A stretch of 64,000 nt of DNA from Acidimicrobiales bacterium (GTDB lineage: Bacteria; Actinomycetota; Acidimicrobiia; Acidimicrobiales; SZUA-35): positions 49,202 through 113,201 of the forward strand of contig JAHDDW010000012.1 in assembly GCA_020629155.1 (NCBI GenBank). The letters run 5' to 3'. A model generated the notes under the pieces. That model did not search any database. It was given only the letters and a program-made list of their open reading frames with translations, and had not been told where the DNA came from. Of the stretch, positions 45,639-55,300 are shown one piece after another (position 1 is the stretch's first letter; each line of letters begins with the position of its first letter). Position numbers and translations under genes: made by a program.

Positions 45639-46619
45639 TTAGCCGCCGATTTGGCTCATTGATTTAGAAGGTTTCACAAAATAGACGTTGCCGATGTTGT
45701 GACCAGCTTCTTTTTTCTGAACTTCTCCACGTATCGCTTGGATGATAGTTTCATTATCCGTATCAGAACGAAGCAGGGACTTCACGTCGAGGTGTCGTGT
45801 CGCAAAAAGGCAGTTGCGCAGCTGACCATCTGAGGTGAGCCGAATGCGGTCGCATGAGTCGCAAAAAGGTGCCGACACGCTTGAGATGACGCCAAACTCA
45901 CCGACGCCGTCGTTATAGAAGAAACGAGATGACGGCGCAGACCCTCTCTCGCCTCGTGTGAAAGCAAAAACCTCGCCAGCCGTAGCCAAAATTTCACGCT
46001 CTGGGACAACAAGTGTTTCGTTCCATTTATCATGCGCATCAAGCGGCATAAACTCGATAAATCGCACGATCACACCGTGTTTGCGTCCGAAGTGAAGAAA
46101 ATCCAAGATTTCATCATCGTTGATGCCTCGCATCAACACAACGTTAAGTTTCACAGCGCTAAACCCAGCACCTACAGCTGCGTTAATACCATCGAGCACT
46201 TGTTCACATTGATCGCGATGCGTCAGCTCAGCAAAACGCTGCGGCTGCAACGAATCGATACTTATATTCATTCGGTTAAGACCAGCCACCTTTAGCCTTT
46301 CAGCAAGTTTCACAAGCCGTGTACCGTTTGTTGTGAGTGAAAGATCGACCCCAAGCTGACTGAGTTGCTCCACTATTTCTAGAAGATCAGCCCGAACCGT
46401 TGGCTCCCCACCTGTGAGACGAACCGACGTGATACCACCATATTGCACGAGAAGCCGAGCAACCCGCACAATCTCACCAGCTGATAGAACATCGGCTTGG
46501 TTGAGCCATTGCAAACCTTCAGCAGGCATACAATAAGAGCAACGCAAATTGCATCTATCTGTGAGAGAAATTCGCAAGTCTTTATGGATGCGACCAAAAC
46601 TATCAACCAGCGTTGTCAT
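45639..46619 (-). CDS. moaA: GTP 3',8-cyclase MoaA
   Basis: A 326-residue radical SAM enzyme starting molybdenum cofactor synthesis. The SAM cluster is in DRCNLRCSYCMPAEG, the GGEP motif in VRLTGGEPTVRAD, the second Fe-S cluster in PFCDSCDRIRLTSDGQLRNC, and the protein ends in the required Gly-Gly. ATG at 46619 starts MTTLVDSFGRIHKDL; an upstream frame to 46670 is not needed. No other moa gene is in the window. Its last 44 bases recur at 44522-44565. Confidence 0.94.
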   Translation of the reverse strand: MTTLVDSFGRIHKDLRISLTDRCNLRCSYCMPAEGLQWLNQADVLSAGEIVRVARLLVQYGGITSVRLTGGEPTVRADLLEIVEQLSQLGVDLSLTTNGTRLVKLAERLKVAGLNRMNISIDSLQPQRFAELTHRDQCEQVLDGINAAVGAGFSAVKLNVVLMRGINDDEILDFLHFGRKHGVIVRFIEFMPLDAHDKWNETLVVPEREILATAGEVFAFTRGERGSAPSSRFFYNDGVGEFGVISSVSAPFCDSCDRIRLTSDGQLRNCLFATRHLDVKSLLRSDTDNETIIQAIRGEVQKKEAGHNIGNVYFVKPSKSMSQIGG

Positions 46620-46682
46620 ATAGTTTAGAGTATCTCTACAGAGTTGGTTTTCTGCCGAGAACTCAGACAAGCAAGTAGATCA

Positions 46683-47288
46683 TTAAAGACTGGCACGGCG
46701 CTCGGGTGAGGCTGACTCTTGAGACGCTAAACCTAAAACGGAAGGCAAACGATGAGGCAACTGCTGACTTCTTAGTTTTTTGCGTGTGGGTAAAGTTTGT
46801 AGCATCCTTCGCGCTTTTCTCGCTTCGAGTCCGATTTCATAGATTCTTCTGCCTTTGTCTTCAAGGTCTTTCAAAGGATGTGCTACACGCAAAAGTTTAT
46901 TTTTAGACTTATACGGTAATTCATCAAAGTAATTCGACTTCTCAAGTCTAGGATCTTTCGTTGCCCAAACGACCTTGCCAATTCCTGAAAAAACAATAGC
47001 AGTCAGACACATAGGACATGGCTCTAAAGTTGTATAGAGGGTCCAGCCGTTAGGCTCAGAAGTTTGTGTATAGTTTTTTTCTGCGACTTCCTGTAATGCA
47101 AGTATTTCTGCATGAGCCGTTTTGTCGCCTCGGCTCTCCATCTTATTGTAAGTTTGCGCCATTACAAGACCATTAGGCCCTAGTATCACGCATCCGATTG
47201 GAAGCTCCTGCGCTGAATAAGCTAAATGTGCTTGCTCAAATGCTAGTTCAAGACCTACGCGATGCATCTCAGGTTCCTCAACTGACAT
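46683..47288 (-). CDS. cytidine/adenosine deaminase-family protein
   Basis: About 201 residues with the zinc deaminase motifs DKTAHAEILALQE and LEPCPMCLTAIVFSG. The N-terminal helix VGLELAFEQAHLAYSAQELP is as in nucleoside/tRNA deaminases. The C-terminal 45 residues (RMLQTLPTRKKLRSQQLPHR) are an extra basic tail. It could be guanine, cytosine or tRNA adenosine deaminase. ATG at 47288 chosen over 47315. It lies 63 bases upstream of moaA. Confidence 0.83.
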   Translation of the reverse strand: MSVEEPEMHRVGLELAFEQAHLAYSAQELPIGCVILGPNGLVMAQTYNKMESRGDKTAHAEILALQEVAEKNYTQTSEPNGWTLYTTLEPCPMCLTAIVFSGIGKVVWATKDPRLEKSNYFDELPYKSKNKLLRVAHPLKDLEDKGRRIYEIGLEARKARRMLQTLPTRKKLRSQQLPHRLPSVLGLASQESASPERRASL

Positions 47289-47424
47289 ATCGTAGCCTTC
47301 TGGTATTCGACACATCAGATTCTAACTGATCAACCAGATAAAGTCGATTGGATCTACTTACCAAGAAACGACACCATTAAGCTATAGAAAGTTTCAGGTA
47401 CTCAGCGATATTAACACAAACAGC

Positions 47425-48051
47425 CTATTCAATCGAAACTTTGGCGGCGTCAGGCCACAAAGGTTCGACGTTTCTAAGCACAGCTCGTGTCTGTTCGACC
47501 AGGCTTGACCCTGGTGTTGCGAGCCACGTAAACGTTATCTGATCAGTGCCGCCCATAATCGCACCAGCAAGCAATGCAGCATCACGTTGATGCTGCGACG
47601 TAGGTTCTGCTGAACCCTCCGCTTTCGCTAAATCTGTGGCGATCAGTTGACGGTAGGCCTCCATCCACTGTCGATTTTTGAGAGCATGACGAACCAGAAG
47701 AACCGGAAGATCGGCGAGCACTTGAAACGCCAACGCAACCTCAGCCGCATCTAATTCGATGAAACGTGCAACATCAAGCACCGCAGCGTTACAAAAATCG
47801 TAACAAGACATACCATCTGGCCGTTCTTCCACCAAGCCCCTGAAATGCTCTAGCCATTGTTCTGGTAAAACAAATGGAATTTCTACCTTCGTCCCGAAAT
47901 ACCGATAGATAGTACGTCGAGAAACACCTGCTGCTGTCGCGATATCGCTAACAGTTGTTGATTCATACCCTTTCGCAGCAAATAGCTGCATAGCAGTTGC
48001 ATAAATTTCTCGACGAGTTTGCGCCTCTCGACGAGCACGCAGATCTTTCAT
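47425..48051 (-). CDS. TetR-family transcriptional regulator
   Basis: A 208-residue repressor. The N-terminal DNA-binding domain reads REIYATAMQLFAAKGYESTT and VSDIATAAGVSRRTIYRYFG; the C-terminal half is a variable ligand domain. ATG at 48051 has GAGG seven bases upstream (the frame opens at 48072). It is divergent from the membrane protein at 48173, with a palindrome between them, so that gene is the probable target. Confidence 0.88.
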   Translation of the reverse strand: MKDLRARREAQTRREIYATAMQLFAAKGYESTTVSDIATAAGVSRRTIYRYFGTKVEIPFVLPEQWLEHFRGLVEERPDGMSCYDFCNAAVLDVARFIELDAAEVALAFQVLADLPVLLVRHALKNRQWMEAYRQLIATDLAKAEGSAEPTSQHQRDAALLAGAIMGGTDQITFTWLATPGSSLVEQTRAVLRNVEPLWPDAAKVSIE

Positions 48052-48107
48052 ATCAACACCTCTTTGAGGCAACGAACCATCTATTCAAGATAGAAACAAA
48101 AACCAAA

Positions 48108-48126
48108 TTTGACACATAGTGCCAAA
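48108..48126. promoter_or_regulatory. probable TetR operator
   Basis: tttgacac-ata-gtgccaaa is a 19-base near-perfect palindrome (7 of 8 arm pairs) in the TetR/membrane protein gap, 57 bases before the TetR ATG and 47 before the membrane protein. It contains TTGACA, a perfect -35 hexamer for the plus-strand gene, so binding would block its promoter. A second partial palindrome (tgccaaattgtca) overlaps it. Confidence 0.5.
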
Positions 48127-48172
48127 TTGTCACAACGTTTCACTGTTAAGATTTGCGCTCTAAGGTTACGCT

Positions 48173-48604
48173 ATGAATTACAAACTCTGGATACGGATCG
48201 CCCTTGGCTACCTCGCCGCCAACTGTCTGCAACTTGGCATGTGGAGCCTGTTTTTCCCCAAATCGTTCTACGACAATTTTCCTGGGCTAGGCGGCAGCGC
48301 TTGGATTGCGGTCGATGGACCATACAACGAACATCTTATTCGAGATGTCGGTGCTTTGAACCTTGCGTTGCTGGTCGTGCTTGTTAGCGCAGCCTGGACT
48401 TTATCCAAACCAGTGATTTATACCGCTGCAGCCGCCACAGCAACATGGGGCATCCCCCACTTTTTCTATCATCTATTCAATCGCGAAGGGCTGTCTAGCG
48501 GCGACCTTCTGCTAAGCCTCGGCGGCCTTGCCACGTTCGCTGGACTTCCATTTGTTGTCGCCTACATCGCCAAAAATAAGTTAGAGGTATCTCCGCTACA
48601 CTAG
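48173..48604 (+). CDS. four-helix membrane protein, unknown
   Basis: A 143-residue protein with about four hydrophobic helices (IALGYLAANCLQLGMWSLFF, NLALLVVLVSAAWTL, and two more) and a conserved-looking FPKSFYDNFPG loop. No family recognised with confidence. Regulated, by position, by the divergent TetR protein. The rpe gene starts five bases after its stop, so the two may be cotranscribed. Confidence 0.65.
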   Translation: MNYKLWIRIALGYLAANCLQLGMWSLFFPKSFYDNFPGLGGSAWIAVDGPYNEHLIRDVGALNLALLVVLVSAAWTLSKPVIYTAAAATATWGIPHFFYHLFNREGLSSGDLLLSLGGLATFAGLPFVVAYIAKNKLEVSPLH

Positions 48605-48609
48605 CAGGC

Positions 48610-49266
48610 ATGGATATACAGATAGCTCCGTCAATACTTGCCGCTGATTTCGCTAACCTTGGTGCAGATATTAAAGCTGTTGAACAAGCTGGCGCTGACC
48701 TACTTCACGTCGATGTGATGGACGCTAACTTTGTGCCGAATATTTCGATAGGGCCGTCTGTTATCAAATCGATTCGCTCACATACTGATCTTATATTCGA
48801 TGTACATTTAATGATTGAAGAGCCGCATCGTTATGTTGAATCGTTTGCTGCCGCAGGCGCTGATTGGATCACCATCCACCCCGAAGCTTCAAGCGACACT
48901 GCCGAAACGCTACAAACAATCCGTAGCCTCGGCAAAAAAACAGGCGTATCTCTCAAACCTGCAACATCGCTCGACGAGATTGCCGAACATCTTGAACTGA
49001 TAGATCTCATCCTTATTATGACAGTTGAGCCAGGGTTCGGCGGCCAATCCTTCATGTCGGACATGCTCGAAAAAGTCAAGGCCGCAAGAGAGCTAATCGG
49101 TGCTAGCGGTCGAGCAATAAACCTTGAAGTTGATGGCGGTATCAAAGCAGACACTGCGCCACAGGTTATCGCTGCTGGCGCAAATGTATTAGTTTCTGGC
49201 ACTGGCATATTCGGCTTTGATCAATCTGATTATGGCACCGCAATTTCAGCACTGCGAAATGCCTAA
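48610..49266 (+). CDS. rpe: ribulose-phosphate 3-epimerase
   Basis: A 218-residue TIM-barrel epimerase of the pentose phosphate pathway. It opens IQIAPSILAADFANLG; metal/catalytic residues are in HVDVMDANFVPN, FDVHLMIEEP, MTVEPGFGGQSF and LEVDGGI, with the phosphate-binding loop VSGTGIFG. Complete. Confidence 0.95.
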   Translation: MDIQIAPSILAADFANLGADIKAVEQAGADLLHVDVMDANFVPNISIGPSVIKSIRSHTDLIFDVHLMIEEPHRYVESFAAAGADWITIHPEASSDTAETLQTIRSLGKKTGVSLKPATSLDEIAEHLELIDLILIMTVEPGFGGQSFMSDMLEKVKAARELIGASGRAINLEVDGGIKADTAPQVIAAGANVLVSGTGIFGFDQSDYGTAISALRNA

Positions 49267-49346
49267 CCAGCAAACAACTCGCTCGCAACAAAAATCTCGA
49301 ATTTCTTCTTGGCCTCAAGTCAACATGAGATTGTACGATCTGCCAT

Positions 49347-49790
49347 ATGATCCAAAAAATGTTTATTTTATCCACCACTGTCCAAAGCGTACGAAGCCGC
49401 ACAATGTTTGTGTTTGGTTTGTTAACTAGCGCAGTTGCTGGCGTTGTCATTGTGTTCTTTGTCGCAAAAGCAACTGGGGCAAACCTAAAGGTCACCCCCG
49501 AGTTTTCGTCTAGTGCACCTAAAGATCTACCATTAGAAGAGGCTATTGCCGCAACCCTAGCGCTAAGCATTCTAGGGGTTTTTCTTGCCTGGGGTATCGG
49601 AAAGTTTCTTCCTCATCCCAAAATCATATTTCTTGTTGGCGCAATCATAGGCATGATTGGCTATGGTGCACTCGCATTTGCAAAAGCTGACGCGATAGGC
49701 GACGCCTTGTGGCTCAATGCAATGCATTTCGCTGCAGCGATTCCTCTGGTAGGCGGCTTACTTTCCCAACGCATCGACTATTTTAGTTAG
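49347..49790 (+). CDS. DUF6069-like membrane protein
   Basis: A 147-residue protein with four hydrophobic helices: FGLLTSAVAGVVIVFFVA, IAATLALSILGVFLAWG, IIFLVGAIIGMIGYGALAFA and LNAMHFAAAIPLVGGLL. The layout matches DUF6069 proteins of actinobacteria, function unknown. A later ATG (49404) could also start it. Ends six bases from the convergent flavodoxin-like gene. Confidence 0.65.
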   Translation: MIQKMFILSTTVQSVRSRTMFVFGLLTSAVAGVVIVFFVAKATGANLKVTPEFSSSAPKDLPLEEAIAATLALSILGVFLAWGIGKFLPHPKIIFLVGAIIGMIGYGALAFAKADAIGDALWLNAMHFAAAIPLVGGLLSQRIDYFS

Positions 49791-49796
49791 ACCAAC

Positions 49797-50543
49797 CTAG
49801 CGGTGTTCAGGGTTTTCAAAGTCGCTGCGACAGCCAGCATCCCAAAGCGAACGCTGATTGCCATGTGCAGGAAAGCCGCCTATGTCTTGCAACATTTTTG
49901 CGCTGTGCAGCAAATTCCAAGTCATAAACGTTGTGTTTCGATTCGTGAAATCATTCTCAGGACCGCCAGAACCTTCGTCAAGATATGAGGGGCCTGGACC
50001 AGCTTCACCCAACCACGCAGCATCTGCTTGCGGCGGAATCACATACCCTACATGCTGCATTGAATACAAAATATTCATTGCGCAATGTTTCGCTCCGTCT
50101 TCGTTACCTGTCACAAGACAGCCGCCGACTCGACCATAATAGGCATATTGACCAGCATCATTCAGCAAACCGCTAGAAGCGTACAGCCTTTCGATAACTT
50201 GCGTTGCGACTGACGTTTTCTCACCCAACCAAATCGATGTGCCTACAACTAAAATGTCGGCTGCCATAACTTTCTCATAAATCTGCGGCCAATCGTCTTT
50301 TTCGGCACCGTGCTGCGTCATATCAGGCCAAACACCTGGCGCAAGGTCATCGTCAACAGGACGTAACACTTCAACGCTGACACCATTCTTTTCCATAATC
50401 GCAGCAGAAATATCAATCAACCCTTGTGTATGCGAAAGCTCAGGAGATTTTTTGAGTGTACAGTTAAGGAAAAGGGCTGAAAGAGTAGAAAAATCCCAGC
50501 TAGATGTGGTACATAACGCTTGTTGTTTTTCGCTTAGAGTCAT
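49797..50543 (-). CDS. flavodoxin/NAD(P)H-dependent FMN reductase family protein
   Basis: A 248-residue flavodoxin-fold protein. The phosphate loop is near LFLNCTLKKSPELSHT, with ADILVVGTSIWLGEKTS and a glycine-rich GGCLVTGNEDGAKH loop typical of NADPH-dependent FMN reductases. Partner and substrate unknown. Element F lies 70-130 bases upstream of its start. Confidence 0.78.
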   Translation of the reverse strand: MTLSEKQQALCTTSSWDFSTLSALFLNCTLKKSPELSHTQGLIDISAAIMEKNGVSVEVLRPVDDDLAPGVWPDMTQHGAEKDDWPQIYEKVMAADILVVGTSIWLGEKTSVATQVIERLYASSGLLNDAGQYAYYGRVGGCLVTGNEDGAKHCAMNILYSMQHVGYVIPPQADAAWLGEAGPGPSYLDEGSGGPENDFTNRNTTFMTWNLLHSAKMLQDIGGFPAHGNQRSLWDAGCRSDFENPEHR

Positions 50544-50613
50544 TCAATTTTCCAATCGTAGGCAATGAATAGACGCTATACATTTCTGGCGCAAACCTTG
50601 CGTCTAAAATAAA

Positions 50614-50677
50614 GAGCATCTCTAGAAATTGTAGATGCCCCCTGCATTTCCGCTCCGCTCTGGCCATTCCATGGAGG
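50614..50677 (-). repeat. element F (TANAAT-core palindrome) before the flavodoxin-like gene
   Basis: gcatct (50616-50621) and agatgc (50633-50638) pair around the 11-base loop ctagaaattgt; the minus-strand core is TACAATTTCTAGA. The stretch 50633-50677 aligns with 27610-27654 of element G at about 70 percent. It is the only copy outside the 18-34 kb block, apart from weaker plus-strand hairpins at 62.6 kb. Confidence 0.5.
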
Positions 50678-50799
50678 TTTTTACGTCTTTTTAGAGATAT
50701 TGTTTGCACAATAAAACGCCAACCGAGCGGCACTAGTAGATTTTTGTTTTTATCGGCCAAAGCGCCATCGAAGGGTTAAGAAGTCGTGCTAAATTTCCG

Positions 50800-52236
50800 A
50801 TGGAACCCCGTCGATTATCTTTAGTAAGGCCACTAGTGAAACGAACGATACTTTCTTTCTGCATAGCGCTTCTCGTTGCTTCAGCTTGCAGCTCGAATGA
50901 AAAAACTAACTCAACCTTACCCGAAGAAGCAACAACAACATTACTTGATGTTTCTTTAACAGAAGAACAAGAACGCATACCGCTGCCAGACCCAGCATGG
51001 GATGATGTTGCTTTACAGGCAATCGAAATCGCCACAGTAGAATCTCCAACTGCGATAACTCATCAAGTAAGTGACCCTAACTTATGGGTATCGCAACGTT
51101 CAGGTATTGTCCACGTAATCTTGCATGAGACGTTTTTTGATAAACGCAGAAACGCAACCGAATACTTTTCGCTGCGTCCTTCAGCAGCACTTGATATTTC
51201 AAGTAAAGTTGCTGTCAGTGAAACAGGCGGATTAGCTGGCATAGCAGTATCCAACGATGGCCAACAGCTCTATGTCAGCTACACAAGTGTCGACAACAAA
51301 ATGATTGTGGCCTCATATGAGCTATTCGGTTTCGACGCTGACCCTAGAAGCGAACGTCTATTGATCGAGATAGAGCAGCCTGTTGGTGAATCTTTTGCGG
51401 GACCAATCCATATAGGCCCCGATGGTTTTCTCTACATAGCAGTACCCGATGTTGAAAAAAGTAGCGCGCAGGATAGTTCAACATATGCTGGGTCGATTTT
51501 ACGTATAGACCCTCAGATAGCCGACGACGAAAATAACTATGTTGTGCCAGCAGGCAACCCCACACTTGCAAACAATGGGAAGCAAGAAGTGTGGCTTACA
51601 GGTGTCCGCCGTCCATCAGGTTTTTCTTTTGATAGCCAGACCGACGACATATGGCTGACTGACAGCGGGAACACCCAAAAAGAAATTTATCTTCTATCAG
51701 CAGAACATAAACCTGCAGGTAGAGCCGACAATCTGGGCTGGCCGCTAAATGAAGGCACAAACGATTTTGTTGGAGAACCTCCAGCGAACTATCAACGACC
51801 GTTCTTAGCGTATGAAACACAAACCGATGATCAAACGTGTGGACCAATCGGCGGACATAGATACAGAGGCGACGACCTAGAATTTCGAGCCAATGGACTT
51901 GTCGATGCTCCGTTTAAAGAACTCTATTTCTTTGCTGATACTTGTTCGGGCGAACTTTTTGCTCTTGAGCAGTTCAACGACCGTGGTCTTGTGAAACCAT
52001 TGGTTGTAGAAAACCTTCCGCCTCAAATTCAAAGTTTGGGCCGTGACAATACCGAAGAGCTCTATGTTGCTGGCGGAAACGGGCAGATAGTACGTATTGA
52101 TTTGGCTGAAAGCAAGAGGGAAACCGTTATTGTTCCGCAGGGGCAACCGTTTCCTCGTAAACAACTTCCGCTAGATCAACAGATTCTCCCAGGCGTCGAG
52201 CAACCTACTAGCACTCAGCTTAAAGAGGCAAGTTAA
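50800..52236 (+). CDS. PQQ-dependent sugar dehydrogenase-like lipoprotein
   Basis: A 478-residue secreted lipoprotein: the signal ends LLVASACSS, with the lipidated cysteine about residue 30. The rest is a beta-propeller of the glucose/sorbosone dehydrogenase type: GGLAGIAVSNDGQQLYVSY, GPDGFLYIAVPDV, VWLTGVRRPSGFSFD, GWPLNEGTNDF and GHRYRGDDLEF. The family oxidises sugars or binds carbohydrate; cofactor use not certain. An in-frame GTG at about 50836 could be the true start. It precedes the giant surface gene by 100 bases. Confidence 0.82.
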   Translation: MEPRRLSLVRPLVKRTILSFCIALLVASACSSNEKTNSTLPEEATTTLLDVSLTEEQERIPLPDPAWDDVALQAIEIATVESPTAITHQVSDPNLWVSQRSGIVHVILHETFFDKRRNATEYFSLRPSAALDISSKVAVSETGGLAGIAVSNDGQQLYVSYTSVDNKMIVASYELFGFDADPRSERLLIEIEQPVGESFAGPIHIGPDGFLYIAVPDVEKSSAQDSSTYAGSILRIDPQIADDENNYVVPAGNPTLANNGKQEVWLTGVRRPSGFSFDSQTDDIWLTDSGNTQKEIYLLSAEHKPAGRADNLGWPLNEGTNDFVGEPPANYQRPFLAYETQTDDQTCGPIGGHRYRGDDLEFRANGLVDAPFKELYFFADTCSGELFALEQFNDRGLVKPLVVENLPPQIQSLGRDNTEELYVAGGNGQIVRIDLAESKRETVIVPQGQPFPRKQLPLDQQILPGVEQPTSTQLKEAS

Positions 52237-52336
52237 CTTTTTTGTTTTTATTGCACCCATACATCTGACGAAACGAATGGGGTAGTTCTTTTGCCCTAGC
52301 TCTCAAGCTTAACTGCTTAGATGCCGATAGCTCTAT

Positions 52337-55300
52337 GTGTTCACTAGAGTCAAAAAATCGTTTTTTGTATGCCTTATTATTGTAAGTAACCTTGTTTTTG
52401 TTGCGACACCAGCGTCGGCTGATACAGTTTTTGGACCAATATTTTCCACAAATTCACCAGGCGATATCGCTTATGTGTCAAACACCGTCGCTACCTGTAA
52501 CGCGACAGTAGCGACCTGCGCAGCTGCACAAGCAGGCGGCAGCAGCACAAATAACGGTTTTGGCGCCAACATGGTTTTGGTTGATGTTGACGGCGACCCA
52601 ACAACTGCCACCTCAAGCACGGCATCCTACACCTTACCGACAGGCGGGTCGGTGCTTTGGGCTGGCCTGTATTGGGCAGGTTACTACACCGGACCAAACG
52701 GAGACAAAGACGACGTAAAGTTTTCAACGCCAGCATCTGGCGGCTATGTCAACTTGACGGCCACCTGGTTTGATGATTGGAACAGTAACGACAACTATTA
52801 CACAGGATTTGTTGACGTTACCACTTTAGTGAACGCTGGCGGCAGCGGCCAATATGGTGTCGGCGACATTGCAGTGACCCCTGGTTCTGGGGCTACCTAT
52901 GGCGGTTGGACACTTATTGTTGTAGAAGAAGACCCAGCCGAGCCATGGCGTAACCTGACGGTCAATCACGGGTTTCAACTTATCGGCGGCGGCGCTGTTG
53001 TGCCGATCAACATCTCTGGTTTCACCGCTCCCCCTGTTGGCCCAATCAACGCAGAAGTTGGCATTGTCGCCTCTGAAGGTGACATCGGGTTCACTGGCGA
53101 TTATGCACAGCTCAACGGCGTTACGTTGTCGAACGCAACGAACCCAGCAAACAACTTTTTTAACTCGTCGATAACCGACAATGGTGTCTATAACGGCGGT
53201 ATGAACCCGTCATATCCTGCGAACACGCTCGGGTTCGATGCCGACATCATAAACACGACTGGCCTGATAGCGCCAAATTCGACAAGCGCGACCGTCACTA
53301 TCGGCACAAACGGCGATGGATTTTTCCCAACAGCGGTAACCACCGCTATTGAAATTTATGTGCCTAACTTAACAGCGAACTTGACAAAAACTGCCACCGA
53401 TCTCAATGGCGAAGATCTACACCCAGGCGACATCATCGAATACACTATCTTCTTCGATAACAGCGGCGATGACCCTGCTATAGAAACGCAGGTAAGCGAT
53501 GCTATTCCTGCGGGTACAACCTATGTGCCCAACAGTTTAGAAGTAATTCAAGACGACAATCCGCTTGGCTCAAAAACTGATGCAGCTGGCGACGACACTG
53601 CTTGGTTTGACGGTTCAGCAGTCAATTTCAACATCGGAACTGGCGCGACAGCTACGACGGGTGGCGAAGTTATACCGACAAGCCAAGGCGGGCGCGGCTA
53701 TGAAGTCTCATTCCAAGTGCAAGTCGATGCTGGCACCGAAGGCAGTGATATTACCAATGAAGCCGACATTGATTACATTGCAGAGTTTCTTAACGAACCG
53801 TTTAGCACCACAAGTAATGAAACCAGCCAACCAGTTGAAGCGCTCGTCGATTTAGCTATTGACAAAAAAGATTTGAGCGACCCAATTTTTGCTGGCGATC
53901 AACTTACCTATGAACTTGACGTTGACAACGCAGGCCCATCTCCTGCGACATCAGTTGTCATCACCGATTCATTGCCTTTCGGCACCACCTTTAACGCATC
54001 GCTATCTGATCCAGCCTGTTCAGCAGTTGGTTTAACGGTTACCTGTTCATATGCATCGATCGCTGCTGGCGGTTCGGTCGCCCCGCAAATAGTTGTCGAT
54101 GTTGACGGCGATCTGGATGTGAACATTTGTAACGGCGCAGACGTAACGTCGGCGACGCATGAACACAATGTAAAAGACAACACCGACAAAGAATGCACCG
54201 AAATCGAACGAGAAGTTGACTTAGATATAACAAAAACCGCTCCCGCAACCGCCACCGCTGGCGACCAATTCACCTACAACATCACTATCGACAACGACGG
54301 GCCATCAGATGCACAAAATGTGGTTGTCGGCGACGCGCTGCCTGCTGGGCTGACTCTTGTTAGCGCAACACCAAGCGGTGCTGGAACCTGTAGCGGATCG
54401 CTCACCTGCACGTGGCCAGAACTAGAAGCTGGCGACTCCGAAACAATCACGCTGGTGGTAGCAGTGCCAGCAGGCACAGCAGATGGCACAGTTTTTACGA
54501 ACAAAGTAAAAACAAGCAGCGACGACCCAGAAACAAACACAGCAAACAATACCGATGACGTCGAAACTGAGATAGTAACCGAAGCGAACCTTGCGTTAAC
54601 AAAAAACACAAATACCGACCCTGTGGTCGCAGGTGAATCAGTTTCTTACACGCTTGAAGCGACCAACAACGGCCCCTCTGACGCGCTCAATGTTGTTGTT
54701 TCTGACACAGTGCCGACAGGCACAACCTTTAACGCAAGCCTCAGCAGTGCAGGCTGCACCATCTTAGGAGTAACAGTCACCTGTCCAGTTGGCACGCTCG
54801 CCGACGGCGCTTCGGCCTCCTTCACACTGGTCTTTGACATAGATTCGTCTGTGCCGCACAACACCTCGTTAGTTAACGAAGCGGTTGTGACGACCACAAC
54901 CGATGACCCAGATGAAGACGATAACGAAGCAAGCGTTATTAACACCGTTATAAGACAAGCTGATTTGTCAGTCATCAAAGATGACAACACAACTACCGTT
55001 GATGCTGGTGGACAAATCACCTACACCCTTAGCTATCAAAACAACGGACCTTCAGATGCGACAGGGGTAACGATTACTGACACTATTCCAACAGGCGCTA
55101 CGTTCTCGTCGTCGTCAGATTGTACCGCATCGGGCGCGACCGTGACATGTGCGATTGGCACCGTCGCTGATGGGGCGAGCGGCTCGGTCAGCTTTATTGT
55201 CGACACCGACCCATCACTTCTAGACACAGCACAGCTCACAAATGTGGCCAGCATCAGCGGCAACGAAGACGACCCCGTTTCAACAAACGACGACACGAAA

